Position numbers and translations under genes: made by a program
Assembly (NCBI GenBank): GCA_947683625.1
Contig: CANTUR010000455.1
Location: 1,196,001-1,260,000, forward strand
Length of the DNA stretch: 64,000 nt
Origin: Mallotus nudiflorus
Taxonomy: Eukaryota; Streptophyta; Magnoliopsida; Malpighiales; Euphorbiaceae
Direction of reading: 5' to 3'
In this document: positions 1-11,193 of the stretch, piece by piece
Layout of the letters: every line of letters begins with the position of its first letter
Position numbering within the stretch: position 1 is the first letter of the stretch
The notes under the pieces: model-generated
The model's database searches: none
Seen by the model: only the letters and a program-made list of their open reading frames with translations
What the model was told of the DNA's origin: nothing

Positions 1-313
1 TGCCTGCTGGTTGCTCTCCAGCAAAGAGCATTTGCAATATTAGCTTAATAGTATTGCATTGTACGGCTTTCTTATATTTTCTGTGAACCATATCCATTTT
101 ATTTCTCAGCTTGATGCCTCATCTCTTTTCATTTTATTTTTTGCCCCACCTCCAGAAGCAGGTAGTACTGCTACAATAATTGAATATTATGCATTTTTAA
201 CAAATAATCAACCAAGAAGTAAAGCCTTTACAAGACTATCCAAAACAGCTCAAAAACTATCCAAAACATCTCAAAAACTAAGAGACTGCCGAAAAAAAAA
301 AAAACTCTACATT
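1..313. other. left flank, no gene seen
   Basis: AT-rich sequence up to the outer end of the MULE inverted repeat. It ends in an A-rich run at about 290-304. A 112-codon open frame on the plus strand has no recognisable domain, so I do not call it a gene. Confidence 0.5.
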
Positions 314-437
314 TTTTTGGGCATAATACATAACCAGCCCCTTGATCTTGGCAATTTTTGTCATTTTGACCACTATACTAATATTTTTTCCATTTAAACC
401 ACTCAACTTGCCTAATTTGTTATTTTTAAACCCTTTC
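314..437 (+). repeat. left terminal inverted repeat of MULE
   Basis: The segment starting with GGGCATAATACATAAC matches the reverse complement of 20780-20905 over about 120 bases with a modest number of mismatches. Shared blocks include CTTGGCAATTTTTGT and CATTTAAACCACTCAACTTG. Long inverted repeats of this kind are usual for MULEs. The exact outer base is uncertain by a few positions because both ends run into T/A tracts. Confidence 0.8.
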
Positions 438-686
438 GTGCTGATGTGTCACAGAATGTGAACTTAGATGCAAAGGAGCGTGTTAGAACAAGGAGAAGGT
501 GATTTACAACAACTATTTTTATTTTTTCTTCCTCTTTAATGAAATTGTTCTTCCTTTTCTTCTTCTCCCCCCTCTGATATTCTCTTAATGTTGATGAGAT
601 AAAATATTTTTCTCTCCCCATATTATCTTCCACTCGATAAGCGCTATCATCTTCATCAATTTCTTTTTTTGTTAGGCAAGTTTTAC

Positions 687-1114
687 ATGGTATCACATAG
701 GCAAAAGGCATCACAAAATAGTGTTTCAATTCAAAACGAATTTGCAATGCCAATGTGTTATTGCAACGAAACAATTGTGTTAAAAATGTCTATGACCAAC
801 GCAAATCCAGGGAGAAGGTTTATTCGATGTCCTCGATATGGTGTAAGTGTTGTGATTTTACTGTTAGGTAATTGAAATAGGGTTTTGAAATTGAAATTGA
901 AAGAAATCCCTATATTTTACAGGTAGGAAGGCAACATTAACGTGGTTGTTTTCAGTGGTATGATCCACCTGTTCTAGATCACTTGAAGTGTGTAATGTCA
1001 TGGTTGATGATTAGAACTAAAAAGGCTGAATTTGAAAGGGATAGAGCAAGAGCTAGATTTAATAAATTGAAGTGGTTGGTCATTATGTTAAGTATGATTG
1101 TATGTTTTTTATAA
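687..1114 (+). pseudogene. GRF-type zinc finger small protein, likely broken
   Basis: The ATG at 687 opens a frame with Cys-X-Cys (CYC) followed by N-P-G-R-R-F-x-x-C-P, the core of the GRF zinc finger. A GTAAGTG donor follows at 843. The downstream part encodes W-Y-D-P-P, then a charged helical stretch (E-F-E-R-D-R-A-R-A-R-F) and a hydrophobic C-terminal segment ending at TAA 1112-1114. This order (GRF finger, coiled coil, tail anchor) is typical of small plant GRF proteins of unknown role, many of them transposon-associated. The segment encoding the fourth cysteine (G-C-F-Q-W, about 941-958) is out of frame with the acceptor at 922. It is preceded by an in-frame TAA, so a one-base loss is likely. 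An alternative acceptor at 955 would restore the frame but skip that cysteine. It lies just inside the left MULE repeat and is convergent with the transposase. Confidence 0.6.
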
Positions 1115-2077
1115 TGTGCAATAGGTTTAGTATTTAGCTACAACTATCTTGGATAGTTAGCTTCCATTGTAATTTGGATTAGTTAATCGACATTAAAATG
1201 ATTGTTGTTGTTGGAGATGTAATGCAGTTCAATGAAAAGATGTAATGGAATATGCAAATTATGTTGGTATAAACTTGGAAAATTTTGTTTTATAGACCTA
1301 CAGAACTTGAAATTTCTAGGATTTTCAGAACTGTAAACTTCAGTTATATACAAACTACAATACTAAATAGCAATTTAGAAGATTGAAATACCACAATAAG
1401 ATGCATTAAACCAATCATCACAATATAGTATTCTGCTTAAATAGCTTCATTTATATTGAGCTGAACAAAATATAACTGACCTAAAAAAACCTAATATGAA
1501 GTTCAAAGTACTAAATAAAAGCTCATTATATAATAGTTTCAACATACATAAATATTAAACCAAACACAAAAAGTTCTAGTTGTTGCATCATTGATATAGT
1601 TTGTCTTTCCCCTTTCTATCACCAGGTGTTGGTTGACTCATAATACATCCTTGTAAAGCAATTGATCTTGTTGTAATGAAATTTTAACTTAATCTTAAAC
1701 CTTGTGAAGTTTCATCAATAGATCTTGTTCTTTTTTGAATGTCTCTTCTTTGCTAAAGTTGCCTAAATGTGATTGTTGCCTTTCTTTTAAACTTAAGGCT
1801 AGGTGGGTGAAATCCAACATCATTAGTTGATTCCTAGCCATTTTAATGTTTCCATAGTCAATTGATTTGCTATTTTTAAATCCAACCTATAAAATGATAA
1901 TTGCAGCATAATTTAACATCATTTTACGCTTTACCAATAATAACTCATAAGTTAACATCACTAATGCATTTTTATTTTCACATCACTTACTTTTTTAACT
2001 ACTATCTAAGTGTTAAGGTTGGTGTACACACCATAACCTTTAAATTTCCCTTTTTCCATCAATGATGATTACATTTT
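1115..2077. other. MULE interior between the two convergent frames
   Basis: AT-rich sequence with no supportable gene. It lies between the stop of the GRF frame and the stop of the transposase tail, so it would be the shared 3' region of two converging transcripts. I see no tandem structure in it. Confidence 0.4.
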
Positions 2078-2989
2078 TTAGCCTGCCCTTTTACTTCCAG
2101 CATTAGCACTAGCATTGTTCCTGCCCTTTCTCATCCCTTGAACAACACTTGAATTACTCTTGCCCTTACTCATCCCTTGAACAACACTTGAATTACTCTT
2201 GCCTTTACTCATCCCTTGAACAACACTTGAATTACTTCCACCAGTTTGGCTTCCCATGGTGAATTATATACAAAGGACATAACATGGGAAAATTTTCATA
2301 ATATTTGCAATCAGATTTATTACCACAAGGAAAAGTAACAAACTTGTGATTAATTTTTGTAATATACAAAAATATTAATATTTGCAGTAAGATTAACAAT
2401 TGGAGTAGTTGTTATAGCTTCACCTCTATAATTAATAAATTTGGCATAAGTACTATTAATGAACAAGTTAGAAAATAGAATAGCAAAACACAAAATATTT
2501 AGTAATTAAACCTTATTTGCAATCATTTGTTTCTGTTGACATCCCTTTTTAATTTGACTTTATTTTTTAGACAAGCTACAAGTCATCTTTGTCCCTTGTT
2601 TTGGAAATTTGGTAAGTTTTTTTGGTTCATCTCATGGCTTCCTTATGTTTCTCTTTGATCTACCTGGCACAACCTTCAATAGTGGTGGTTTAATTGGAGG
2701 ATGTTCTCTTGGCTGCCACATTCTGATTCCAAGTATAGGTTGAATGAAATGTGAATAGGTCTTCAGGTATGTTTCTTTATAAAACCATTTAGATATATAG
2801 TCCATTAGCTCCAGATTTCTATATTGTAATGCACAAACTGCATCTGCACAGGGGATGGCCTTCAATTCCCATGATCTATAACTTTAAATTCATTTTTTTA
2901 AGTCCATTGTGTAACCATATGCCCCATCTTGAACTTCAAATCTAGCATCTCCATTCCATACAATATCACACTCCATTGAATGCTCTTTA
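2078..2989 (-). pseudogene. MULE transposase, C-terminal part (SWIM finger, zinc knuckle, basic tail)
   Basis: Read on the minus strand. At 2989-2850 is the run leading to the SWIM motif: E-V-Q-D-G-A-Y, then I-P-C-A-D-A-V-C-A-L, where a Cys-X-His-type finger has Asp in the His position. Next comes the conserved ISKWFYKETY...P-I-L-G segment and a basic stretch (P-G-R-S-K-R-N). After an in-frame TGA at about 2632, the frame resumes with a decayed Cys-knuckle in which the second Cys is Ser and the His is Gln. The tail (2258-2078) is a 13-residue repeat followed by S-K-R-A-G and TAA. Stops and lost zinc ligands show it is dead. The upstream domains of this copy are missing; the copia LTR abuts at 2990. 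Confidence 0.75.
2130..2246 (-). repeat. three tandem 39-bp units coding a 13-residue repeat
   Basis: The units at 2130-2168, 2169-2207 and 2208-2246 are nearly identical and keep the reading frame. Each encodes S-K-G-K-S-N-S-S-V-V-Q-G-M, with R replacing the first S/K in the last unit. They lie in the low-complexity C-terminal tail of the MULE transposase. Confidence 0.85.
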
Positions 2990-4510
2990 TGTTGGGTTTC
3001 AAAATTCCATACGCAGCAGAAAAATAAAACTTGAATCACAAACCCAAACCTGGATCTAAGTAATTCGATTAATTGATTAAATCTAGGGTTTTCATTTTCT
3101 TACCACAAACACAGAAGGGGCAAGAAATCTATAAGGAAGAGAGGAGGTTCACTCCGGTGACACCCTACCTCAAGCTTTTAATTTAGCAGTTTGGATTTGA
3201 GACGTCTCCAAAAGAATTCGTCCTCCACAAGTGTCCACATGGACAACCATTAATTTGAAAATGAATACTTATGTGCTAGCACCTTCTCTTGATTTCTCAC
3301 AAATTAAGAATTAAAAAAACTTTGTGTTTTGTTTTCTAAAAGAGAGAAAATGAATTTGGTGGCAGAATAATGAGAGTGTATGAAATCTTAGAGAATATAA
3401 CATATTTATAGACATTTATATTAGGCTTTCATTTACTAAACAACCTTTTAGTAATTTCTTACTTATTCTTATTATGATTTTATTTAAAATTAAATAAAAA
3501 ATAATATTCTATTTATTTAAGATAACCTTTACCTTAAATAAATAAATAACTAAATATTTTATCTATTTATTTCCACATAGCTTATTTAGGCTTGTTAAAC
3601 CCATATTTATTTTGGACTTGTTCAAAGTGTGTGACCCTGTAGGTTTATATGACATTTGCAGTGGGCCTTAAGTCTTTATTTAGGCCTACAAGTTATAAGT
3701 GGCCTCTAGTAAGATATTATGACTACCTAAGTCATGTGAAGTTAATAATTCGGCATAACCTAATACACAGTGAATATTCTAGTCCCTTTATCACATAATA
3801 TCTTGATTGAATATAAGGCATAAATTATGTCATCCTTATAGAATTCAATCATATAATTTCTTAATTCCAAGTAGACCGAGAATGATAACTCTTTATAAAT
3901 TTACTTTAGAATGACCATGCATTTTTCTCAGTCTATCTTATAGGCCCATAGATATCTTACTCATATTAAATGAGGGATAAATTCCTTCTCAATCACTCAC
4001 ATTCCTCATATAACTCATTTTATACTCAACAACAACCTATATTATCATTCGATGAAAAATAATGTAAGATTATGTCAAAATACGAAATAGTTATGTAGAA
4101 ATCTATGGTAATTTCAAGGTCAGAGTACTAAGCCAATATTAATATAATGAGAATTACTTTTGACAATTATCTATATGGTATTCTTATGATGGGTCAATTC
4201 AGCACTTTATTTCTTAAACAACTACCTATGAGTTGACTTAGTATCTCATATTCATGATTACTAAAACATAATCATCAATCAACACCATACTAGCCATAAC
4301 ACATTATTATGACTAGGGATAATTTAAATAGAACTCATATTTAATCTAAGGATTTTACTATTAAGTCACATACTTGATGACCTTAGTAAGAATTGACTAT
4401 TCGAGTAATTATCATAACACAAAATGATAATGAAAAATGCCTCTTTATTAAATAAAATGATAAAGTTAAAACATGGTTATACATGATTAACCTAGTGCAT
4501 ATCACTAACA
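2990..4510 (-). repeat. copia 3' LTR
   Basis: 1,521 bases bounded by TG and CA. It aligns end to end with the split 5' LTR (10155-10268 plus 16038-17439), and with the solo LTR at 26012-27539 at lower similarity. Blocks such as AATCTAGGGTTTTCATTTTC and GTGTGTGACCCTGTAGG are shared. Confidence 0.92.
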
Positions 4511-4521
4511 ATCTCCCATTT
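4511..4521 (-). other. copia polypurine tract
   Basis: Directly inside the 3' LTR the minus strand reads AAATGGGAGAT. A purine-rich stretch in this position is the primer site for plus-strand DNA synthesis. Its position confirms the minus-strand orientation. Confidence 0.75.
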
Positions 4522-6060
4522 GCACTAGGCCCAATCTATATTAAAACTAATACTTATAGACCTAGTATGACTCTCATGCTTAGGTTATGGAAGAGGCTTA
4601 GTTAGTGGATCAACAACATTATCATTTATAGGTAATCTGCATATCTTCACATCTTCTCTCTCAATGATTTCTCAAATGAGATAATAATGCCTGAGTATGT
4701 GTTTGGATCTCTGATATGATCTGGGCTCCTTAGCTTGAGCTATAGCTCCATTATTATCATAATATAAATTCACTAGATCTGATATACTAGGAATAACACC
4801 TAGTTTAGTTATAAACTTCTTAATCCAAACAGTCTCCTTAGCTGCTTCTAAGGCAGCTATATACTCATCTTCTATTATAGAATAAGCAATGGTGTCTTGC
4901 TTGGAACTCTTCCAGCTCACTGCACGTCCATTCAAACAAAACACATAACCTGACTGTGATAAAAAAATCATCTTTAGCATTTTGGAAGTTGGCGTTTATG
5001 TAACCATTTATAACTAGCTCATCTTCCTTACCACCATATAGTGAAAATGCATCCTTAGTTCTTCTTACGTACTTAAGGATATTTTTAACTGTTGTCTAGT
5101 GACTTTCACCTAGGTTTGATTGGTACTTACTCATTGTACTTAAGGCATATGAAACATCAGGTGGAATACACAACATTGCATACATGATAAATCTAATAGT
5201 AGAAGCATATAGAATCTTACTCATGTAGTCTCGCTCATTTCATGTCATAGGACATTGAATTTTACTGAGACTAATGCCATGTGACATTGGCAAGAATCCT
5301 CTCTTAGAGTTTTGCATGCTAAACTTGTTCATTACCTTATCAATGTAAGTGCTTTGACTTAGGCCAATAAGCCTTTTAGATTTATCTTTATAGATCTTGA
5401 TGCCTAATATATAAGCGGCTTCACCCAAGTCTTTCATTGAGAAACAATTCCCTAGCCATGATTTAGCATTTTGTAAAATAGGGATATCATTTCCAATGAG
5501 TAGTATGTCATCAACATACAATACTAAAAACATAATTACACTCTCACTAACCTTTTTATAGACACAAGGCTCATCTTCATTCTTAATAAAGCCAAAAGCT
5601 TTTACTGCTTCATTAAAATGAAGATTCCAACTCTCAGATGCTTGCTTCAGTCCATAAATGGACCTTTGAAGCTTGTATACCTTTCCAGAATTCTCAGGAT
5701 TAACAAAACCCTTTAGCTGTGTCATGTACACATCCTCAAGTAGGTTTCCATTAAGAAACATTGTTTTGACATCCATTTGCCATATCTCATAATCATATTA
5801 TGCAACTATATTAAGGAGAATTCAAATAGATTTCAATAAAGCAACTAGTAAAAAGGTTTTATCATAGTCTATACCATGTGTTTGTTTGAAACCCTTTATA
5901 ACCAGTCTTGCCTTAAAGGTGTGCACATTGCCATCTGTGTCTATTTTCTTTTTAAAAACCCATTTGCATCCAATAGTTTTTAAGCCATCATTTGGGTCAA
6001 TCAAGGTCCAAACTTGATTATCATACATGGATTACATTTTTTATTTCATGGCTTCTAGTC
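4522..6060 (-). pseudogene. copia reverse transcriptase and RNase H (pol, C-terminal half)
   Basis: RT appears in two open pieces. The first (5822-6028) has N-D-G-L-K-T-I-G-C-K-W-V-F-K and A-R-L-V-I-K-G. The second (5240-5776) has MDVKTMFLNG, the GLKQASESW block, and the catalytic Y-V-D-D-I-L-L at about residues 91-97. RNase H (4672-4980) shows S-G-Y-V-F, A-V-S-W-K-S-S-K-Q, E-Y-I-A-A and D-N-N-G-A-I-A-Q-A-K-E-P-R-S; a usual T-E-A-E position reads I-E-D-E. The C-terminus of RNase H lies between about 4522 and 4672. Several stops and frame changes separate the pieces, for example near 5800 and 5100-5230. The order after integrase is diagnostic for Ty1/copia. Confidence 0.88.
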
Positions 6061-7640
6061 ATTTCTTAGAGTCAGGACTATTTATGGTCTCTTGATAGGA
6101 TGTGGGCTCACTTTGATCCACAATCAACATATCATTATCATCAGTTATGAGAAATCCATATCTTATAGGGATTTAATGTGTCCTACCATGCCTCCTTAGG
6201 CCTTCTGGTACTTGTGTAGGTTTAACAGTTACTTGTTGATCCAGCTGTTGTTCCATACTTAGTACAATACTATTTTATGGGTCTTAAATTTCTTTAAGTT
6301 GGATTGTGCTCTCACTAGGTCCTTTGGAAATAAATTCTCTTTTAAAAAATACACCATTTCAAGTAACAAACACTTTGTTCTCAGAAGCATTATAGAAATA
6401 ATATCCTTTAGTTTCTTTAGGATATCCTACAAAAAGACATTTATCAGATTTGGGTGCTAGTTTATCTGAGATTTGATGCTTTATATAAGCATCATATCGC
6501 TAAATCTTAAGAAAAGATAAAATGGAAGGTTTTCTAGTCCACATCTCATATGGTGTCTTTTCAACTGCCTTTTGTTGGAACTCTATTCAAAATGAATGCA
6601 ACAGTTTTTAAAGTATATCCCCAAAAGAGATTAGAAGATTATATTGACTCATCATTGATCGAACCATATCTAATAAAGTTCAATTTCTCTATTCAGACAC
6701 ACCATTCCATTGTGGTGTACTTTGAGGAGTCAATTATGAAATAATCCCATAATCTCTAAGATGATCTACAAATTCTTGGCTTAAATATTTACCACCTCAA
6801 TTAGATCTTAGTATTTTAATATTTTTACCAAGTTAGTTTTGTACTTCATTCTTAAAAACTTTAAACTGTTCAAAAGATTCAGATTTATGTTTCATTAGAT
6901 AGACCTGAAAACATCTATGAAAGAGATGACATACTGGAAATCTCCTCTAGTAGTTGAGCTTAATGGTCCACATACATATGAATGTACAAGGCCCAATAAA
7001 TCATTAGCTCTCTCACCTTTTCTAGTAAAAGGCATTTTAGTCATTTTTCTTAGTGAACAAGATTCACATGTTTCAAATGATTCATAATCAAATGAATTCA
7101 AAAGCTCATTTTGGTAAAGCTTTCAAATGCGTTTCTCATTTATGTGGCCTAAATGACAATGCTAGAGATAGGTAGTGTTTAAATCATTAGATTTAAACTT
7201 CTTTATATCAATGTTATAGGTTGACTTTTCATTAGTGGCTTTAACATTTAGAATATAAAGACCACTAGTGTGTGGAGCAAATCCATAGAAAATGTTATTA
7301 TGATAAATATTGCATTTATTATTCCTAATAATAAATTCAAAACCTTTCTTGTCCAAACAAGAAACATATATAATATTCCTACACATTGTAGGCACATAAT
7401 AATAATTTTTCAAATTTAAAATAAGTCCACTAGTCAACGTTAACTCATAAGTCCCTACAGCTAAAGCAGTAACTCTTGCTCCATTGCCAACTCGTAGGTA
7501 CACTTTGTCTATAGCCAATGATCTACTCATTTTTAGACCCTGCACATTGGTAATAATATGAGATCCTGATCCAGTATCTAATACCCAAGAATCGAAAGTA
7601 GAAAAATTAATTTCTATAACATGAATACTTGAAGAGGTAG
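6061..7640 (-). pseudogene. copia protease remnant, GAG-pre-integrase and integrase
   Basis: The frame at 7162-7545 carries the region downstream of the copia protease and the GAG-pre-integrase domain (W-V-L-D-T-G-S upstream at about 7560-7590, then G-N-G-A-R-V, C-L-D-K-K-G-F, and a Y-I-L-N end). The frame at 6895-7101 has E-S-C-S-L-R-K-M-T-K-M-P-F, the zinc-binding Cys pair, then the first integrase core strand ending G-D-F-Q-Y-V-I-S-F-I-D. The rest of the integrase core (6060-6890) is frame-shifted and full of stops. A plus-strand open frame at 6550-6744 is an antisense shadow. Confidence 0.8.
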
Positions 7641-8481
7641 TTGCACTACCCTTATTTTTTGTTTAGATCATTCATATATAGCCCTTTTTTAATGATATGG
7701 CTCATTGCAGAAAAAACATATTCCCTCCTTTGGTGGCTTTGCTTAGGGTTCAGCTTTAAACTTGGACTTGGGCTTTGGTTTTGGCTTTTGAAAGCCTTTG
7801 GGAGCCTTGCTCTTGCCCTTTCCAACCCTTTTCATACCCTTTCCCTTATTGACCATTAGAACATCCTTGGTGGAATTCTTGATATTATTTTTAGCAGTTT
7901 TAAGCAACCCATGCAACTCTGAAATAGTTTTATCCATACTATGGATATTGAAATTCATGATGAAACCATCATAAACTTCAGGAAAAGATTGGAGAATGAT
8001 ATCAACAACCAATTTTTGTTCAATCTTGAGACTAAACTTGTCCAAGTGTTCAAAATGACCCTTCATCTTGAGAACATAAGACTGATAGAGCTACTAGTAG
8101 TCAACTTGCAGGAGAGCAATGCCCTGATGGTATTGAACTATTTGATTCTATCTTTCTCTTAGAACATTTCCTTGAGATGGCCTATCATAGTATAAGCCTC
8201 CATTTCCATCAGTTGCTTTTGAAGCTCAGACTCCATGCATCCAAGCATGAGATAAGTGACATCAACTGAATCATTGAGATGCTTACTATAACATCCTTTT
8301 GTGCTTTAGGAGCATTAGCAGCTGGTTCCTCTGGGATAGGTTGGTTAAGGATATATTCCTTTCTTTCTTGCCTAAGAACAATTCTTAGGTCACTATACTA
8401 GTTAAGAAAGTTAGTCCCATTTAACTTATCCTTCTCAAGGATTGATCCCAGTGACATGGTAGGTGCAGTGTTTAATGTCAT
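7641..8481 (-). pseudogene. copia gag (UBN2-type) with zinc knuckle
   Basis: The ATG at 8481-8479 opens M-T-L-N-T-A-P-T-M-S-L-G-S-I-L, with L-N-G-T-N-F and W.....R..LRQ wording downstream, as in plant copia gag. The clear open part (7743-8066) holds M-K-G-H-F-E-H-L-D, S-F-P-E-V-Y-D, a coiled region and a strongly basic end (K-G-K-S-K-A-P-K-G-F-Q-K-P). A decayed C-F-F-C-N-E-P-Y-H knuckle lies at about 7680-7725 and is interrupted by a stop. Gag would coat the element RNA in cytoplasmic particles. Confidence 0.8.
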
Positions 8482-10140
8482 TATCTACAATAAATATATA
8501 TATAGTACATTCAGTTTTATTATGAAAGAGGCATAAGAAAACTCCTACTAAATTTTCATAAATTATAAAACCCTCAAAATAATTTTAACAATTAAAATTT
8601 CTTAGTGGGCCAAGATCCATATTTCACCTTACTTTAAGTAAATTTTGGCTTATCACTTAAAGTGTGGTTATTTAGGTAGGAAACACTTTACCAATTACAT
8701 CTCATGTAATTCTTAGATAATTATAGGATATCACATGTACCGGCATATCCTATTAAATGCCCTACATCCAAAACCGTTTTGATAACCTAGTTAAGTCTAA
8801 CTATCTTAAACATATGGATATCACCATTATCCATCTTATCTTATTTATATGACTTTATACATAATGTTTTGGCATAACCTATATATAGCAATCCAAATCT
8901 TGATAATTGTTGATTAATGGGAGGCATTTTAATGACTTAATATTAAATGAGGGTTTAGTTAATTTTTTTCTTATTTAGTTATTGTTATATTGCATCTCAT
9001 ACATGGCATCACATGCATAACTTACTAACATAATAAGATAAATGTGACATAGCATGACCCATAACTAAGTTGATATTCGTAAGCCAATATGAAGATCAAA
9101 GGTCAAACCTAGGTGATAATACTAATACAAATTTAGATTTCAAATTGGATCTCCATCTTCTACCATAGACCTCCTCCTTGGGCCCCCACCTTGGATTTGC
9201 ATCTTGGGTCTAAATTTTACATTACATGTTGTAAGTAAAACTATTATATTACTATTTAATAAAATAAAATAAAATAATTACAATAAATAAAATGACTCGT
9301 ATACCGTATTTAAAAATTACAACCCAATAAAATAAAATCCAATCACATTGGTTCAAGGGCCATGTTATGCACCATGCATTTAACAATAAACACATATTCC
9401 AAAATAATTCAATTTATAAATTAATTAAATTATTATGTTAAAAAAACATGCATGAACAGTCCATTGGGGGTCTTAGGGGCAGTGCCCCAAGCAGTGGTCT
9501 AACTAGTTAGTTAGCAGATGGGGGTTAAGGAAGCAATGCCCCTTTGCAGGGGTTTGTGGGCAGCGCCCTCGAAGGTAAATGATTTACCTTAACTCTTTGA
9601 ATGATTTATTGCCAAAACCCTAAAACGACAATAATTTTCATAATTAAATTATTGTCTGATTGATTTGTTCAAAACAGATAATTTTTTTATGTTTAACATT
9701 TAAACAGTCGCCACCATTAACTCTAATTTATTCATAAATTATATTATAGAATAATTAATTTATTCCAAAAAGATTTATTTTATATAATCTGTTTAACACT
9801 TAAACATACTGCCCTTGATAGAAATCTGTATAATTAAAATATTGATGTTTCAACATTAAACAGAAATTGAATTTGCTATTTAAACAAAATACTTATTTTG
9901 ATTTCTTAAAACAGTATACATAACACTAAAAATCATAATCATGTTCACTGTTTAATCATATTAAATGATTATAAACATTAATCAAACTAATGTTTAATGT
10001 TGTTTTCATACAGATTGTAATTAATCGTGACAAAATCAAAATTGTTTGGATAAAATTTTTGAAAACTCCTTTTTAAAAATGAATCACTCAAACACACATA
10101 TATCACATATCTAAAAAATCAAATTAATCGAATTACAAGT
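8482..10140 (-). other. long untranslated leader of the copia element
   Basis: About 1.66 kb between the primer binding site and the gag start, with no supportable reading frame. It is AT-rich except for a GC-rich island at 9461-9575 that can form several short hairpins (see findings). Confidence 0.7.
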
Positions 10141-10153
10141 GGCTTTGATACCA
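10141..10153 (-). other. copia primer binding site (initiator tRNA-Met)
   Basis: The minus strand reads TGGTATCAAAGCC, one base away from the LTR edge at 10155. TGGTATCAGAGC is the usual complement of the plant initiator methionine tRNA 3' end; there is one change here (A for G). It fixes the right-hand LTR as the 5' LTR. Confidence 0.88.
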
Positions 10154-10154
10154 C

Positions 10155-10268
10155 TGTTGGGTTTCAAGATTCCATATGTAATGGAAAAATAAAATTTGAA
10201 TCACAAATTCAAACTTAGATCCAAGTAATTTGATTAATTGATTAAATCTAGGGTTTTCATTTTCTTAC
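10155..10268 (-). repeat. copia 5' LTR, outer fragment before the nested insertion
   Basis: Matches 2990-3103 (TGTTGGGTTTC... to CTTAC). It is interrupted at 10268 by a TGTCACAACC... element. The last five bases, CTTAC, are repeated at 16038-16042 as the target duplication. Confidence 0.9.
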
Positions 10269-10922
10269 TGTCACAACCCAAGACAGGGGCCATGACCGGC
10301 GCTAGGGAATGAAAATTCTTTCGAATCCGGAACCCATAGTAAGCCTTAAAAATAAAAGCATGCAGTATATATAAAAAAAAAAATAAAATGTTTTAGCAGT
10401 GAAAATTTAATCTCAAAAGTAAAATAATAATTTATCAACTCATTTGATAACATAAAATCCATCTCATATATATAAAATCCTTCAATATAAATTCTCGATT
10501 CAAACTTTTGAAATTTAAATCTCATACATATATAATACAAACAGCTCACTGAAACAACTACTGCAATGTCTAGAATATAAAATAAAACTCAGGTAAGTAG
10601 TTTACATAATAAGTTCGGGGCAGAAGAAATTCAGCATATAGGTCTGCTACTGAGGTCTGAGGATGAAGACTCTTTTGAAAAATGTCAACAGAGGGGAGTC
10701 AAACCTCACTGAGTGAATTGTTATAATATATATACATGCATAACTAAATGTCAAATGCAGGCACTCAACAGAATATATATAATAAGTATATATATAGTCA
10801 AATACACACAGATGCTGAAAACACTTTATATAATACTGAAAAATATCCATTTATGAAGGATCAAATAGAGCCCTAGATGATTGCAACCTCAAATAGTGTT
10901 AGACAACACTCTAGCCATACAG

Positions 10923-11193
10923 GATCAGGCTTGTCAGCCTTTTCTTTCTTTATTTTTCTAGGCATCTTTATCTGTTTTGCAAAAATTCTCTGGTCAGAAA
11001 GTCTGGCAAAGAATTTGATTCTCCCTTTATATATTCTATATCAAAATAAAAAATACTAAGTATAGCTTGCCATCTTGCAAAAATTTGCTTTGAAGCAATA
11101 TTTTGAACATCTTTTTGTAAAACATCTTTTGCAGATTTGCAATCAACACGAAGCAAAAATTTTTTATTTAGTAAATTAGATTGAAACTTTGTA
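10923..11193 (-). pseudogene. caulimovirid RNase H C-terminal piece and start of the second viral frame
   Basis: On the minus strand the piece begins in the duplicated R-V-D-C-K-S-A-K-D motif (about 11130-11156). It runs through F-A-R-W-Q-A-I-L and Y-I-K-G-E-S-N-S-L-P-D-F-L-T-R-E-F to a TAA at 10968-10970. That is the end of a pararetroviral RNase H, where the N-x-L-P-D-x-L-x-R-E wording is characteristic. A short ATG frame with a lysine-rich start follows at about 10963 and is cut off at 10923, where LTR sequence resumes. Upstream it joins non-coding viral sequence rather than RT. Confidence 0.75.
11128..11193. repeat. ~68-bp direct duplication, left copy
   Basis: Nearly identical to 13269-13338: both contain TTTGCAGATTTGCAATCAAC, CACGAAGCAAAAATTTTTTA and GATTGAAACTTTGT. 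It falls inside the caulimovirid RNase H coding region. A further short echo, AAATCAACACGAAGCAA, follows at about 11192-11210. Confidence 0.9.
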
